Shown here: positions 22,317 to 34,585 of the stretch, in pieces
Layout: the number at the start of each line of letters is the position of its first letter
Position numbering within the stretch: position 1 is the first letter of the stretch
Origin: Anthoceros angustus
Taxonomy: Eukaryota > Streptophyta > Anthocerotopsida > Anthocerotales > Anthocerotaceae
DNA: 64,000 nt
Reading direction: 5' to 3'
Assembly: GCA_010909165.1 (NCBI GenBank)
Contig: VJWM01000068.1
Span: forward strand, 1,488,001-1,552,000
Notes under the pieces: generated by a model
What the model was told of the DNA's origin: nothing
Databases searched by the model: none
Seen by the model: only the letters and a program-made list of their open reading frames with translations
Position numbers and translations under genes: made by a program

Positions 22317-22830
22317 CTTGCGGAATTTCGGGAGGCAATCCTCTTCCCTCCATTTGTCCTTTCGAGGAGGCAATTCGAGCTCTCCTCCTCCGGTCTCCCA
22401 CTGTCGAATGCTCCTTACGGTCCGGCGAGGATCCGTTCGAGCATTCCTTTCCTGCGGCGAGGCGCTTCGATTGATGGAGTTGATGAACACTCCTCAATCA
22501 ATTCCAAATTGGTGTAGGCCCATTGGCGGCCATACACCCATCCCAATTGGATGTTCTCTTCCTCGCCCATTGCGAAAATCAACCAAATCTCGGGGTTAGC
22601 GCAAAAAAGCAAGTGAATTGAGGCATTACAAGCTCACTCTCGGTGGCGCAGCCTCTTCCTTTTCCTTTCCTCCTCGCGAGGAGAGCCCTTGGGTGGCTCC
22701 TTCCCTTGCCTTCCTGCTCGAGGCATGGTGCCTTCCTCTCCAAGTGCTTCAAGGAAGAATTACTCCCCAATTGGTTGTGGGCTCCAAGCTTCTTCCAAAC
22801 ACTCCTTCTTGTCCTTTGGCGGCCACTGAG
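22317..22830 (+). repeat. Third, partial copy of the gag-like block
   Basis: 22,317-22,600 repeats 21,460-21,735 with an internal deletion (the 21,535-21,560 stretch is shortened). 22,600-22,830 repeats 21,740-21,990 with more indels. The minus-strand word LIFAMGEEENIQLGWVYGRQ is intact here too (22,612-22,415). Confidence 0.8.
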
Positions 22831-23739
22831 ACATACACCATTAGCCTCTTGAGCCTCAGCTGCAATTTTCCCTCTTGATTTCTCCTTCGGGGCAAGGCGC
22901 GCGGCGGTGGGTATGATTCTTCCTCCTTCACTCTCAATCTCTTCCTCCTTGCGCCGCTCCCAGCGATCCCAACCTCGCGCCTCCTGCCTTTGGCAGATCC
23001 TTTTAGCACATTTAATGTGTCCTTCTCTACAGTGTTCGAAGAGCTCCTCGGTGGTCTGGAGCACTCAGTGCCTGCCGCCTCTTCTCCTTTCCCTCGCCTA
23101 GGGTTTCCTTCTTCACTCCAGCTCGCGCACAGTCGTCCTTCTGCTTGCAGCCGTTGGCGATGGCGACAACGGCGGTGATGGCGGCTTCCTCTCTTTTCTT
23201 ACGCTCCGTCTGCTCGACTCTTGGCAGTAAGTGCCTCGATTCGAAGAGAGTTGGCAGCACTTTGCCTTCTTTGGATGTGCCACACAGGCTACAACCCTAG
23301 ATTGGTTCATCATTCAAAATCCTAATTCTATCTAAACCTATTTTCCTATTTCGCCCTAATTAATTCTTTAATTACTCTATATATTTCCCTATTGGTGAGC
23401 ATATATAGTGGATATCCCCTTTATTCTAATTTCCTTTTTGGAGATTTTGTCGACCTACGGGGTGATACGCTTACTTTCGCCTTCGGCGTGGTGTGGCGAC
23501 CCTCGGTGATGCCGACCTACCTCTTGATTACGCCGCCGGGGTCGTTTTGACCCGTTCTTTTCTGGGATATCCTCTTGCCTTCCTAACAATATCCTCAACT
23601 CCGATCTCGAGAAAATTTCTGGCATGCTCCTCTTCAATCGTTCTTAGCCAAAAAATCAAACTTGTTCGTCTCCTGGCTCTTTCGGACTAGTTGCCCAAAC
23701 TTTTGCGTTCCACACGCACCAACCCAAAGGCTATTAGAA
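22831..23739. other. Transposon-derived, no complete gene
   Basis: GC-rich to about 23,270 with short charged minus-strand frames. A short AT-rich stretch at 23,290-23,440 (TATATATTTCCC and CCTATTTCGCCC words) could be a promoter or LTR. Then comes a GC-rich segment. Nothing is recognisable. Confidence 0.4.
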
Positions 23740-24170
23740 GCTCGTGTTGGGCACCATCCATGCCCGCCCCGGTGCTTGCGATATCGGGCCCGCCTCGGTG
23801 CTAGCGATTGGGGTCGGCTGGACTCGTCCGTGGAGGTTGTTCTTTCCACCTATCCAATTGGACTACCTGTTTGGAACGCCCATCCTCCACATTTCCCGCC
23901 ACCCCAACGGGTGTCTGCGTATGTGCCAAAACCACGACGGCGTTCTTACCATGGAGGACGATGCCACATTGCGCCGCAACATCGTCTACAAGGCAGACAT
24001 GGGAGATGGCGACCTCCCCCTAGCCACGTCACCCATGTCAACCACGTCCCAGCCCATGGCCCATGGCCATGGCCCTTTTCTGTGTGGATATCGGTATACG
24101 TAATGGATATCGATTTCGAGGGCCAAGGACAAATGCAGAACGGCCTTGCTATAAAACATTGGTTGCCTCC
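23740..24170. other. Possible coding fragment, origin unknown
   Basis: The + frame 23,744-24,103 (119 codons) contains YLFGTPILHISRHPNG and MEDDATLRRNIVYKAD, which read like an ordered protein. A competing + frame is longer but of low complexity. No family is recognised. CCATGG/GGCCATGG palindromes cluster at 24,010-24,080. Confidence 0.3.
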
Positions 24171-25678
24171 TTCAATTACACCTTGCCTGGCCGTAGTCAA
24201 TCCACACACACTGGAAGCGAGTTGGTTGCTGGGCAATTGGGCGACCGTGCAGTTGTTGTTGTTGTTGTTCACGCCAACTAGCGGACTGTGGGTCAAACCC
24301 TGTAGCTATGATTCTGGCGGCGGCAAGTGCCTCATTGACAAATTTCATGAGGGTCTGTTTCAGGCTTCCACACAACGCATTCTTGTCATCCCAGCCCCTA
24401 GGCAATTGCCATTTGCGGTAGCCATAACGGGAGCTACAGACTGTTCAAAAACGTTAACCATGCCATGGCAAACACTGACAAGCAGCCTACAAATGTAACT
24501 ACTCACCCCTCAATAGGTGGAGAAAATTCCTCTATGCCCAAGCCACATGAGGCCCGTGGACGTCTACAACAACCACTGACCCCAGTGACTGAAGTTCGAA
24601 GAGGAAGGCATACCCTGCTGTTCCCATAATGGCACTCCCAGTCCGGCCGCCTATGTAGTGACATGCCCGAACCACCTGCTAGCATGCGTCGAGGATCTGC
24701 AGTGCAGCCTCGTCGTTTACAATGAAGTCGGCGTAGCAAAAGAACTCCTCCGTCTCGTTGTATATGAAGGGGAGTCGACAAAAGTACTCGATGCACTTGG
24801 CCCTGTCCACTACTTTCATCGCTATTTTCAAGGTCCCAACCATCTTGCAGGGGTCACGAATGATATCAGCCATCGCTCGAGCAGGCCCAGTCCACACAAT
24901 CAGCCACTTCTTGTCCCAAGGTGGCCCTATTGTTCGGGTCATCACACTCGTCTCATGATGCGTATGGCGCAGATAGTCCACCTGGGTCTCCAGCTGTGGC
25001 AGGAGGCCGCTTTGTTCTGGCCGATGTGGCATCCCAAGCTGGTATGTTTCTGCTGTGAAAGTGGGGTCCAAATCGATGACCTGCACGTCAAACCTGTGAG
25101 CTAGCAAGAACGGGCAGAACATCAACTTGCTAACCGGTGTGGAGACTTCGACCACCAACGGACGTTCCAACATCGCAGACTCAAGTCGCAGATCCTCCAC
25201 GATGTCAGCGACAAAGGCCCAGCTCCTTGGCTCTCTCAAGCTTGTGCGGCCCGAGGCGGTGGTGGCACGCCACCCACCGGCCTTGGCTATGTATGCTGGA
25301 TGGGTAAATGGCATCTTTATACCAGGCGAAAGCAATTGTGAACCGTCTATCTGTGGTGTCCATCTCCATGGCCTCGCACACACCACAGCACCCAGCGCCC
25401 TCCTCCCACAGCGAAATCTGGCGTCCTCGCCTTGGTCTTGGGCGGGGAACATGATACATATGGAAGGACAGGCACAGTCCCAATGCAGTTGCGGGGATGC
25501 CATGAGGCAGGTTTGGGTTCGCGACCCGATGCCTTGTCCGGCCCGCCGCTTGCTTGGATGACTCGCTTCCTCCTTCCCGTCCTTCCCTCTGCTGTCCAAA
25601 GGGCGCAACTCCAGACGCCTCACCCTCCATTCGAACCCGCCCTGCAGTCGGTGCACCACTGCTCGACATCTCGGACAT
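24170..25678 (-). pseudogene. Broken minus-strand ORF, possible Mutator-like N-terminal region
   Basis: Coding texture runs down the minus strand in at least three phases. 25,400-25,205 has TTDRRFTIAFAWYKDA. 25,230-24,503 (within a 326-codon frame) has LVVEVSTPVSKLMFCPFLLA, KKWLIVWTGPARAMADIIRD and EYFCRLPFIYNETEEFF then IVNDEAALQILDA. 24,405-24,172 has WDDKNALCGSLKQTLMKFVN. The alternation of short beta-like strands ending in an acidic 'NDEAAL' segment resembles the N-terminal domain of plant Mutator-like transposases, but no catalytic MULE domain is visible and I could not test this. A (GTT)n tract lies at 24,252-24,269. Confidence 0.35.
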
Positions 25679-26026
25679 TGTCCTCGCTAACGAGGCTCAC
25701 CCCCCTCCGATACACACTCCCTCCTCTTACTGCGACAACATCGGATACACAGGGATGGGGCGTGAGGATTGTCAGTTGGCGCTGCTTGGCTCGGGAAAAA
25801 CTAGCTTCCGAACACGTCAGTTCATACTAGGATACTCCTCATCTTGTAGCCTCAGTAGACACGAAACCCATCCCGTCCCTTATGCGATTTCCCACTGGGT
25901 TTTTAATAAGCGTGTTTCCCACTGCGGAGAAGGGGTTCGCATCGTCCAGTCGAACCATTCCCGCTTTCCTCCAAGCACCTCGCCACCCGCACTTCGGCGA
26001 CTCCCTCCCCCACTGCGCGGCTGTCC
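25679..26026. other. No gene recognised
   Basis: About 350 bp between two oppositely oriented transposon ORFs. Open frames are present without any recognisable motif. Confidence 0.4.
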
Positions 26027-26985
26027 ATGGCGGCACCAGTGCTCGACCGGCAAATTCCTACTTTGATCTGCCCTTGTCCAGATTGCGCTCCACATCAAAT
26101 TCATTTGCGTGCCAACATATCCCTCAGGCATGTCCGGTATTGGGATCCGCCTGCGCGTGCGGAGGTCTATTTGACAACCCTTTCCATGTATCTACTATGT
26201 CATTGCTTCTAGTACTTTGCATGCCATTGAGTTGAATGTTGCTACCAACTTGCAGGGACGGCCTCCCCAGTACTATTTGCGGAGGGCCACCATGGCCCAC
26301 CTCGATTCAGATCCACACCTTGACGCTGGCATGCCCATTCATGCAGCGGAGGATGACGCTTGCGATGCTCTTGAACAGGAGGAAGACATGTCCTCACCGG
26401 ACCATTGTTCAGATGCTAGTCCGCCTCCGGATTGGCGACCGGATGCAGAATGTGTTGGAATGCACAACCAGCAAGGTATGGAGAGGTTCAAGGAGTCCCT
26501 TCCGGATGCTTGGCATGCCGCAATGGAGGCAGATGCAGCACAACCCCTTTTTCAGATTGACAGGCGGTATGTAAGCGATCAAACTCGGCTATCCGGGACT
26601 ATTGCTCTACTCAACGCACAAGAGCGGTTCAACATTTCTGACTCTGGGATGTCCGTTATCTTCCACATTATAAGTGTGTTGCTGCTGCCTAAGCCCAACA
26701 GGCTGCCCCGGTCGCGAGGAGAGGCGCGAGATATTATGCTGCAGATCGGGCAGAGGAAGGTGCGCATAGCCTCGTGTGTGAATGACTGCAAGATTTATTG
26801 GGGGGACACGACATCGGATCAAGAATGCTTGCAATGCGAGGAGCCCCGGAATCTGCCTAGGATTGGTCGGCATATTGTTCCCCAGAAGACATTCTGGTAT
26901 TTCCCTCTTGCAGAGCGACTGTTGCGTATGTTCCGGTGCCCCACCATCACAGCGGATATGTCTTGGTGGTGGATTAGGGAAGAAA
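26027..26985 (+). pseudogene. CACTA (En/Spm) transposase fragment, TNP2 type
   Basis: A short N-terminal piece (26,027-26,212) has the zinc-binding start typical of this family (LICPCPDCAPHQIHL ... RHVRYWDP). A second phase, open from 26,217, carries an acidic linker and then the TNP2-type core: ALLNAQERFNISDSGM, ARDIMLQIGQRKVRIASCVN, CVNDCKIYWG, then C-x2-C (ECLQCEEPR), and KTFWYFPLAERLLRMFRCP. The frame leaves the family after ADMSWW at about 26,985, where it is joined to unrelated sequence, so the DDE catalytic part is missing. The two pieces may be joined by an intron or a frameshift. Confidence 0.8.
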
Positions 26986-27455
26986 GTTGTAGACTTTTTG
27001 TTGATGAATTGAATTATTGCATACTCAATGCATCCTATTTGATAAAGATCAAATGTTCCAAGCAAATTTCCTCTAGCTAATCTGATGAACTATGCTTTGT
27101 ATTTGGATTCAGAGAGAAGACCAAATATAAGGTTACCAATATATACTTCAAGCATATCATGACCAATAGGAGAATTGCTATCAAACTCCTCTGATGATGC
27201 CTCTATGAAGTTTTGTTGTTGCCTTCTTCTTCTCCGAGTCTTCAATTTCCACTTTCTTCCATGTTCGCTAGGATTGCGAGAATCCATGGAGAGCGAACAG
27301 AAGATGGACGCACAAATTGTGCATCCTTTGAGCACTTGATGCTATGCTCGATTGCTGCCCACAATGAAGTCTTCGTGATGCATTGTTGACAACGGAAGAG
27401 ATCTAGAATAGTATTGAGCAGCAGGGAGCATAGAGCTTAAGCATAGAGAGCTACT
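26986..27455 (-). pseudogene. Copia leader and start of gag, minus strand
   Basis: This lies between the primer site at 27,456 and the junction with the CACTA fragment. A minus-strand frame at 27,335-27,090 contains MDSRNPSEHGRKWK and MLEVYIGNLIFGLL. It is too short and diverged to assign with certainty, but its position fits the 5' end of gag. Confidence 0.4.
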
Positions 27456-27467
27456 TGCTCTGATACC
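27456..27467 (-). other. Primer binding site (initiator tRNA-Met)
   Basis: The minus strand reads TGGTATCAGAGC, the standard plant Ty1/copia primer binding site, immediately next to the LTR end. Confidence 0.9.
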
Positions 27468-27723
27468 ATAATGAGAATCAATAGCTCTTAGGCAGAAGAG
27501 ATACAATACAATGAATTGATTAAAGAGTAAAGTACAAGCCTTTATATAGGCTAAGTGGTTAGGTGGTTATAACAATATGTTGTTATAACCGCAGGATGTA
27601 TAACTAATATAACAACTAACTACCTGAGCAACTAAATATGCCAAACACCTAATGCCCTAGGCATAAATTAATATTTAAATCTTAACCTAATGAATGGTGC
27701 CCTAAACTAGATATATTTCATCA
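27468..27723 (-). mobile_element. Copia 5' LTR, minus strand
   Basis: 256 bp, AT-rich. On the minus strand it starts TGATGAAATATATC and ends ATTCTCATTA, followed at once by the primer site. Its outer edge at 27,723 abuts the first base of array module C. The 3' end of this element is absent, so it is truncated. Confidence 0.75.
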
Positions 27724-27984
27724 ATGCCAAAGCCAAAGCATTTCAAGCATATGGCTGCCCTTGGGCTCGGAGTGTTCACTCACCCTCTGTATCGAGTTGA
27801 TATCTACCTTGTTGTCGTGGCGGGCTGTTGATTCTTATTGCCTATAGGGCTCTGGAGCTGCTCGCCTTCTTCTTCCACTCAAAATGATGTATTCATCCGC
27901 CAGTACTCTCAAAGGATGAAGCTACACTATGAAATCTAGGCGTGAGAGGTATCGGACATATGGGTCATGTTTTAGGAGGTCATA
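27724..27984 (+). repeat. Module C, copy 0 (3' tail only)
   Basis: Begins at GCCAAAGCCAAAGCATTTCA, the last codons of the plus-strand RNase H relic, and runs to GTCATGTTTTAGGAGGTCAT. The upstream part was removed or displaced by the minus-strand copia. Confidence 0.85.
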
Positions 27985-30365
27985 TCTTTTTTTTCTTTTG
28001 TGATTTCTTGGTTGGGTTGTATTGAAGGTTCTAGTCATTTTCGCTTTCTTTTGTGAGGATTTTTGGTTTGTTTTGTTTAGCTTCGTTCTTTTTGGTTTTT
28101 CCTCTTTGTTTTGTTTTCCTTTTTATTTTGGGTTGGGTTGTAGTTGAAGGTTCGGTCTCTTTTAGGATAATTTTGAGGGTTTTTGGTTGTTTTGTCTCTA
28201 GTTTCTTAATTTTTGGGAGGTTATCAATGCTATTTTCCAATTTTTGGGTTGCGTTGTAGGTTCAATCTCTTTTTCAGATTTTGTGAGGGCTTTTGGTTCT
28301 CTTGTTTCTAGCTTCTTTAGGTTCCAATCTCTTTTCGAGGCTTTTGGTTCTCTTGTTTCTAGATTCTTTAGGTTCAATCTCTTATCGGATTTTGTGAGGC
28401 TTTTGGTTCTCTTGTTTCTAACCGTTTTTGGGAGGTTATTTCCTCTTTTGTTTATCTTTTCCTTTGTTATTTTGGGTTGGGTTGTAGAAGGTTGAGTCTC
28501 TTTTGATTTTGTGAGGGCTTTTGGTTGTTTTGTCTTTAGCTTCTTATTTTGGGAGGTTATCATTGTTATTTTTATTTTGGGTTGGGTTGTAGCTAAAGGT
28601 TCCAATCTCTTTTCGGATGTTTGTGGGGCTTTTGGTTCTCTTGTTTCTAGCTTCTTTTTTTGTGAGGTTATTTTGTTATTGTTTTCCTTTTGGGTTGGAT
28701 TGTAGTTGAAGGTCCAATCTCTTTTGATTTTGTGAGGCTTTTGGTTCTCTTGTATCTAGCTTCTTTAGGTTCCAATCTCTTTTTGGATTTTGTGAGGGCT
28801 TTTTGGTTCTCTTGTTTCTAGCTGCTTTAAGTTCCAATCTCTTTTCGGATTTTTGTGAGGGCTTTTTGGTTCTCTTGTTTCTAGTTTCTTTAGGTTCCAA
28901 TCTCTTTTCGGATTTTTGTGAGGGCTTTTTGGTTCTCTTGTTTCTAGCTTCTTATTTTGGGAGGTTATCATTGTTATTTTTATTTTTGGTTGGGTTGTAG
29001 TGAAGGTTCCAATCGGTCTTTAGATTTTGTGAGGTTTTTGATTGTTTTGTTTCTAGCTTCTTTTTGGGAGGTTATTTTGTTATTGTTTTCCTTTTGGGTT
29101 GGATTGTGAAGGTTCAGTCACTTTTGGATTTTTGAGGGCCTTGACCGTTTTTGGTTCTAGTGTCTCTTTTTGGGAGGTTATTTATTTTGCTTTTCTTTTT
29201 TTGTGATTTCTTGGTTGGGTGAAGGTTCTAGTCATTTTCGCTTTCGTGAGGATTTTTGGTTGTTTTGTTTCTAGCTTCGTTCTTTGGGACGTTTTTCCTC
29301 TTTGTTTTGTTTTCCTTTGTTATTTTGGGTTGTAGTGAAGGTTCGGTCTCTTTTCGGATAATTTTGAGGGCTTTTGGTTGTTTTGTCTCTAGTTTCTTAT
29401 TTTGGGAGGTTATCAATGCTATTTTCCAATTTTTGGGTCACCAGCTTTAGGTTCCAATCTCTTTTCGATTTTGTGAGGGCTTTTGGTTCTCTTGTTTCTA
29501 GCTTCTTAGGTTCCAATCTCTTTTGATTTTGTGAGGGCTTTTGGTTCTCTTGTTTCTAGATTCTTTAGGTTCCAATCTCTTTTTGGATTTTCGTGAGGGC
29601 TTTTGGTTCTCTTGTTTCTAGCCTCGCTTTTTGGGAGGTTATTTCTGTTTATCTTTTCCTTTGTTATAGTGAAGGTTGAGTCTCAGATTTTGTGAGGGCT
29701 TTTGGTTGTTTTTGTGTTTAGCTTCGGGAGGTTATCATTGTTATTTTATTTTGGGTTGGGTTGTAGCTAAAGGTTCCAATCTCTCGGATGTTTGTGGGGC
29801 TTTTTGGTTCTCTTGTTTCTCGCTTTGTTTTTGTGAGGTTATTTTGTTATTGTTTTCCTTTTAGGTTGGATTGTAGTTGAAGGTTCCAATCTCTTTTGAT
29901 TTTGTGAGGGCTTTTGGTTCTCTTGTATCTAGCTTCTTTAGGTTCCAATCTCTTTTTGGATTTTGTGAGGGCTTTTGGTTCTCTTGTTTCTAGTCATTTT
30001 AAGTTCCAATCTCGGATTTTGTGAGGGCTTTTTGGTTCTCTTGTTTCTAGCTTCTTTAGGTTCCAATCGGATTTTGTGAGGGCTTTTGGTTCTCTTGTTT
30101 CTAGCTTCTTATTTTGGGAGGTTATCATTGTTATTTTTATTTTTGGTTGGGTTGTAGGTGAAGGTTCCAATCGGTCTTTAGATTTTGTGAGGTTTTTGAT
30201 TGTTTTGTTTCTAGCTTCTTTTTGGGAGGTTATTTTGTTATTGTTTTCCTTTTGGGTTGGATTGTAGTGAAGGTTCCACCACTTTTGGATTTTTGAGGGC
30301 CTTGACCGTTTTTGGTTCTAGTGTCTCTTTTTGGGAGGTTATTTATTTTGCTTTCTTTTGTGATC
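27985..30365 (+). repeat. Module T, copy 1
   Basis: The longest T module (2.4 kb). Its core unit of about 61 bp contains CTTTTGGTTCTCTTGTTTCT and GGTTCCAATCTCTTTT. Runs of it are separated by a spacer with GGGAGGTTAT and TTTTGGGTTGGGTTGTAG. Most of the module appears twice, with a second start near 29,165. The minus strand of one unit reads as a Lys/Arg-rich peptide around LETREPKALTK. Confidence 0.9.
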
Positions 30366-31155
30366 TTTTGGTTGTTAGTGGATATCTTCCATTGCTTATG
30401 ATCATGAGATATCTCGTGTGGTCCTCGTCTAATCAAAGCAATGGGAGTAGGCAAGAGACTTGGCCTCGAGAGCTTTGCAACTCTCGAGTTTCAGGCCTCG
30501 GAGGCGTCTCTCAACAAGTGCAAGAGCACTTGTTTTTTGGTCCCATGTTGGATTACATTCCCACACATCTTTTCGAGCAAGCTTTCCCCATAAAAAACAA
30601 GGAGATCCCCTACATGTATATGGCGCCCAAGTCATATCAGGGTCCCCCAAAACGCCGACCTCCCCACCACATGAGGCTCAACGTGCACCACCTCACTTTT
30701 TGCCTGTCAGCAATAACCACAGAGCTTCCCTCCATAAAGATAGGGCTCAACTAAAGTTGGGGCCCCCAAAATCTTTCATGACCACCCACCACCCTCGGCG
30801 CAAACTTTTTGCTCCGCTTTCTTTAGGTTTGTAGAAACCCTTCTAAATAAGCCTTAAGTGGGGCCCCTCGGACCGCCAACCTTGACCCGTGCCCCACCAC
30901 CCCAGAGCAAACTACTTCTCACTTCCATATCGGTAACCATAAATCCCCACCTCCACATGTATAGCGCCCACCTTAAGTCAAGGCCCCTCGTGCCAACCTC
31001 ATATTCCTGGTGCCCCAACACCCCAGTCGCTCTTCTTCTTTCCTTTTGGTTTATCACTTCCCTCAAGAAGTGTCGCTTCCCTCAAAGCGATGTGTCGGAA
31101 TGTAATCCAACATGGGTATGCTCACACACGGAATGGCAATTCAAACTTTAGGAGG
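30366..31155 (+). repeat. Module B, copy 1
   Basis: Starts TTTTGGTTGTTAGTGGATAT. Stem-loop 1 has arms at 30,465-30,472 and 30,481-30,488, stem-loop 2 lies at 30,495-30,505 (shortened) and stem-loop 3 has arms at 30,513-30,521 and 30,526-30,534, followed by T's to 30,538. Four GGGGCCCC-type sub-repeats follow. Confidence 0.9.
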
Positions 31156-32597
31156 CGGGGTAATCTATGCTCTTGAAGAAGAGACGAGGAAGAGCCAAGC
31201 GACTTCCACCCCAACTCGTAGAGATACTAAGGAAGAAGTTGGGACGAAGGTCCTTGTTCTTTGATGACACCAACTCAAGATCTTACACCTTGTGAGAAAT
31301 GATCACCACTAACAACACACAATAGTCGATTGTTTTAAACTAAGCGAGACACTTGAATCTTGTGAGTCTAGACTCAAGCATCTCCTTTGAATAAGTCATG
31401 TTTTACCTTAGGGAGGGCTTTAGTAAGCGGTCAGTGCATTAGATCCGTGAGGATGTATTCAAACGGTCGACTTAAAGCGCATCTCGGATGAAATGGTAAT
31501 GAATCTCGATGTCCTTAGTGTGCGGGACTCATGGCGCGCGATTGTTGCGTCCGAGATTGTCGGTATGCGTGTCGGGTCCTCTCCCAAGACTCACGATGCC
31601 GCGGTGGAGCGATAACAGAAGGTTCCACATAACGTATAAAAATATGGTATATGGATTATATAAAATCGGTGGTTACATAGGACTTTGAGCCTCCTTTTGG
31701 CTTTTGGCTTCTATGGATTGAGTATTTGAACTAAGTTTTCTAGCTAGTGACCATGAAGCGACTTCATGTCATCGTAATGACCGTCAAATCGTACCATATG
31801 GTGATGGTATGTGAGTCATTCTTGCACCTTCACGGCTCATACCTCGCCGAGATGACACCGCCACAGCCTTTGTGTCGCACCTTCCACGTCGGTGTAGAGA
31901 TGTCAATGCTCACACTTGGGCACCACCACCTGCTGCTAGCACACTCCCGCCGGCCCACCCTCAGTGAAAACCACGAGGCACGCATGGCTAACCCCTCACC
32001 ATCCCTCCTTCACAATTGTCCCGGGCAAACGGATCCTCTATGAGAGGCGCCTCACGAACCGAGCAAGCGAGTCGCGCTTTCATCCACTAAAGTTGAGTAT
32101 AAGGCCACAGCGGGCGCATGGAAGGAGTTAGAGTGGGAAGGCAACTTTTGGAATGAATCCACTTACCTCAAAGTGCTCCCACTGCTTACAAGCATGTAGG
32201 CTATTGCCCTTTTTCCAATCCTTGGTTTCATGCAAGAACCAAGCACATTGAGCTAAACCACCATTATATCCATGGCGTGTTGAAAGGGGCATTGTGAAAG
32301 TGGAATACATTACAGTCGATGAGAATCTGACTAATATTTGTACAAAGGCTTGCCAAAGCCAAAGCATTTCAAGCATATGCTGCCCTTGGGCTCGGAGTGT
32401 TCACTCGCCTCGTGTCGAGTTGATATCTACCTTGTTGTCGTGTGGACGTGATTCTTATTGCCTCTAGGGCTCTGGAGCTGCTCGCCTTCTTCCACTCAAA
32501 ATGATGTATTCATCAGCATCGGTACTCTCAAAGGATGAAGCTACTATGAAATCTAGGCGTGAGAGATGTCGGACATATGGGTCATGTTTTAGGAGGT
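31156..32597 (+). repeat. Module C, copy 1
   Basis: Minus-strand relic motif at 31,479-31,510. Plus-strand relic motif at 32,226-32,273. It ends GTCATGTTTTAGGAGGTCAT. Confidence 0.9.
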
Positions 32598-33805
32598 CAT
32601 ATCTTTTCTTTTCTTTGTGATTTCTTGGTTGGGTTGTGGTGAAGGTTCTAGTCATTTTAAGCTTCTTTGTGAGGATTTTGGTTTGTTTTGTTTCTAACCG
32701 TTCTTTGGGACGTTTTTCCTCTTTTGTTTTGTTTTCCTTTGTTATTTTGGGTTGGGTTGTAGTTGAAGGTTCCGGTCTCTTTTCGGATAATTTTGAGGGT
32801 TTTTGGTTGTTTTGTCTCTAGTTTCTTATTTTGGGAGGTTATCAATGCTATTTTCCAATTTTTGGGTTGCGTTGTAGCTTTAGGTTCAATCTCTTTTGAT
32901 TTTGTGAGGGCTTTTGGTTCTCTTGTTTCTAGCTTCTTTAGGTTCAATCTCTTTTGGATTTTCGTGAGGGCTTTTGGTTCTCTTGTTTCTAGATTCTTTA
33001 GGTTCCAATCTCTTTCATTTTGTGAGGCTTTTGGTTCTCTTGTTTCTAACTTCTTTTGGGAGTTATTTCCTCTTTTGTTTTCTTTTCCTTTATTTTTTTG
33101 GGTTGTAGCTGAAGGTTCGAGTCTCTTTTGATTTTGTGAGGGCTTTTGGTTGTTTTTGTGTTTAGCTTCTTATTTTGGGAGGTTATCATTGTTATTTTTT
33201 TGGGTTGGGTTGTAGCTAAAGGTTCCAATCTCTTTTGGATGTTTGTGGGGGCTTTTGGTTCTCTTGTTTTTTTTTTTTTTGTGAGGTTATTTTGTTATTG
33301 TTTTCCTTTTGGGTTGGATTGTAGGAAGGTCCAATCTCTTTTGATTTTGTGAGGGCTTTTGGTTCTCTTGTATCTAGCTTCTTTAGGTTCCAATCTCTTT
33401 TGGATTTTTGTGAGGGCTTTTGGTTCTCTTGTTTCTAGGCTTTAAGTTCCAATCTCTTTTCGGATTTTTGTGAGGGCTTTTGGTTCTCTTGTTTCTAGCT
33501 TCTTTAGGTTCCAATCTCTTTTGATTTTGTGAGGCTTTTGGTTCTCTTGTTTCTAACTTCTTATTTTGGGAGGTTATCATTGTTATTTTTTATTTTTGGT
33601 TGGATTGTATAGGTTCCAATCGGTCTTTAGATTTTGTGGTTTTTGATTGTTTTGTTTCTAGCTTCTTTTGGGAGGTTATTTTGTTATTTTTTTTTCCTTT
33701 TAGGTTGGATTGTAATGAAGGTTCGAGTCTCTTTTGGATTTTTGAGGGCTTTTGGTTCTAGTGTCTCTTTTGGGAGGTTATTTATTTTGCTTTTTCTTTG
33801 TGATC
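32598..33805 (+). repeat. Module T, copy 2
   Basis: 1.2 kb, one round of the higher-order pattern. A run of thirteen T's at about 33,269-33,282 replaces the usual TTCTAGCTTCTTT. Confidence 0.9.
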
Positions 33806-34585
33806 TTTTGGTTGTTAGTGGATATCTTCCATTGCTTATGATCATGAGATATCTCGTGTGGTCCTCGTCTCATCAAAGCAATGGAGTAGGCAGACTTGGC
33901 CTCGAGAGCTTTGCAACTCTCGAGTTTCGGGACATCGGCGTCTCTCAACAAGTGCAAGAGCACTTGTTTTTGATCCCATGTTGGATTACATTCCACACAT
34001 CTTTTGAGCAAGCTTTCCCGTAAAAACAAGGAGATCCCTACATGTATATAGCGCCCAAGTCATATGGGGTCCCCAAAGCGCCGACCTCCCACCACATGAG
34101 GCTCAGCACACCTCACTTTTGCACATCGGCAATAACCACAGGCTTCCCTCCATAAAGATAGGGCTCAACTAAAGTTGGGGCCCCACATACCAAGCTCATG
34201 ACCACGTGCCCCACCACCCTCGGCGCAAACTTTTGCTCCGCTTTCTTTTGGGTTGTAGAAACCCTTCTAAATAACGCCTTAAGTGGGGCCCCTCGGACCG
34301 CCAACCTTGACCCACAGTGCCCCACCACCCGAGCAAACTACTTCTCACCACTTATATGTTGGTAACCATAAATCCCCACCTCCACATGTATAGCGCCCAC
34401 CTTAAGTCAAGGCCCCTCGAGCGCCAACCTCATATTCTGGTGCCCCAACACCCCAGTCGCTCTTCTCCTTTGCTTTCCTTTTGGTTTATCACTTCCCTCA
34501 AGAAGTGTCGCTTCCCTCAAAGCGATGTGAATGTAATCCAACATGGGTATGCTCACACAGAATGGCAATTTCAAACTATAGGAGA
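33806..34585 (+). repeat. Module B, copy 2
   Basis: Stem-loop 1 is perfect (33,901-33,924) and stem-loop 3 is intact (33,948-33,969). Stem-loop 2 is lost. Confidence 0.9.

Noticed and set aside
28130-28145. GGGTTGGGTTG words as interstitial telomere repeats
   Set aside because: They occur once per spacer and not in runs of TTTAGGG or a similar telomere unit.
27985-30365. Tandem repeats as a possible CRISPR array
   Set aside because: The 61-bp units are contiguous and diverged, without unique spacers, and the genome is eukaryotic.
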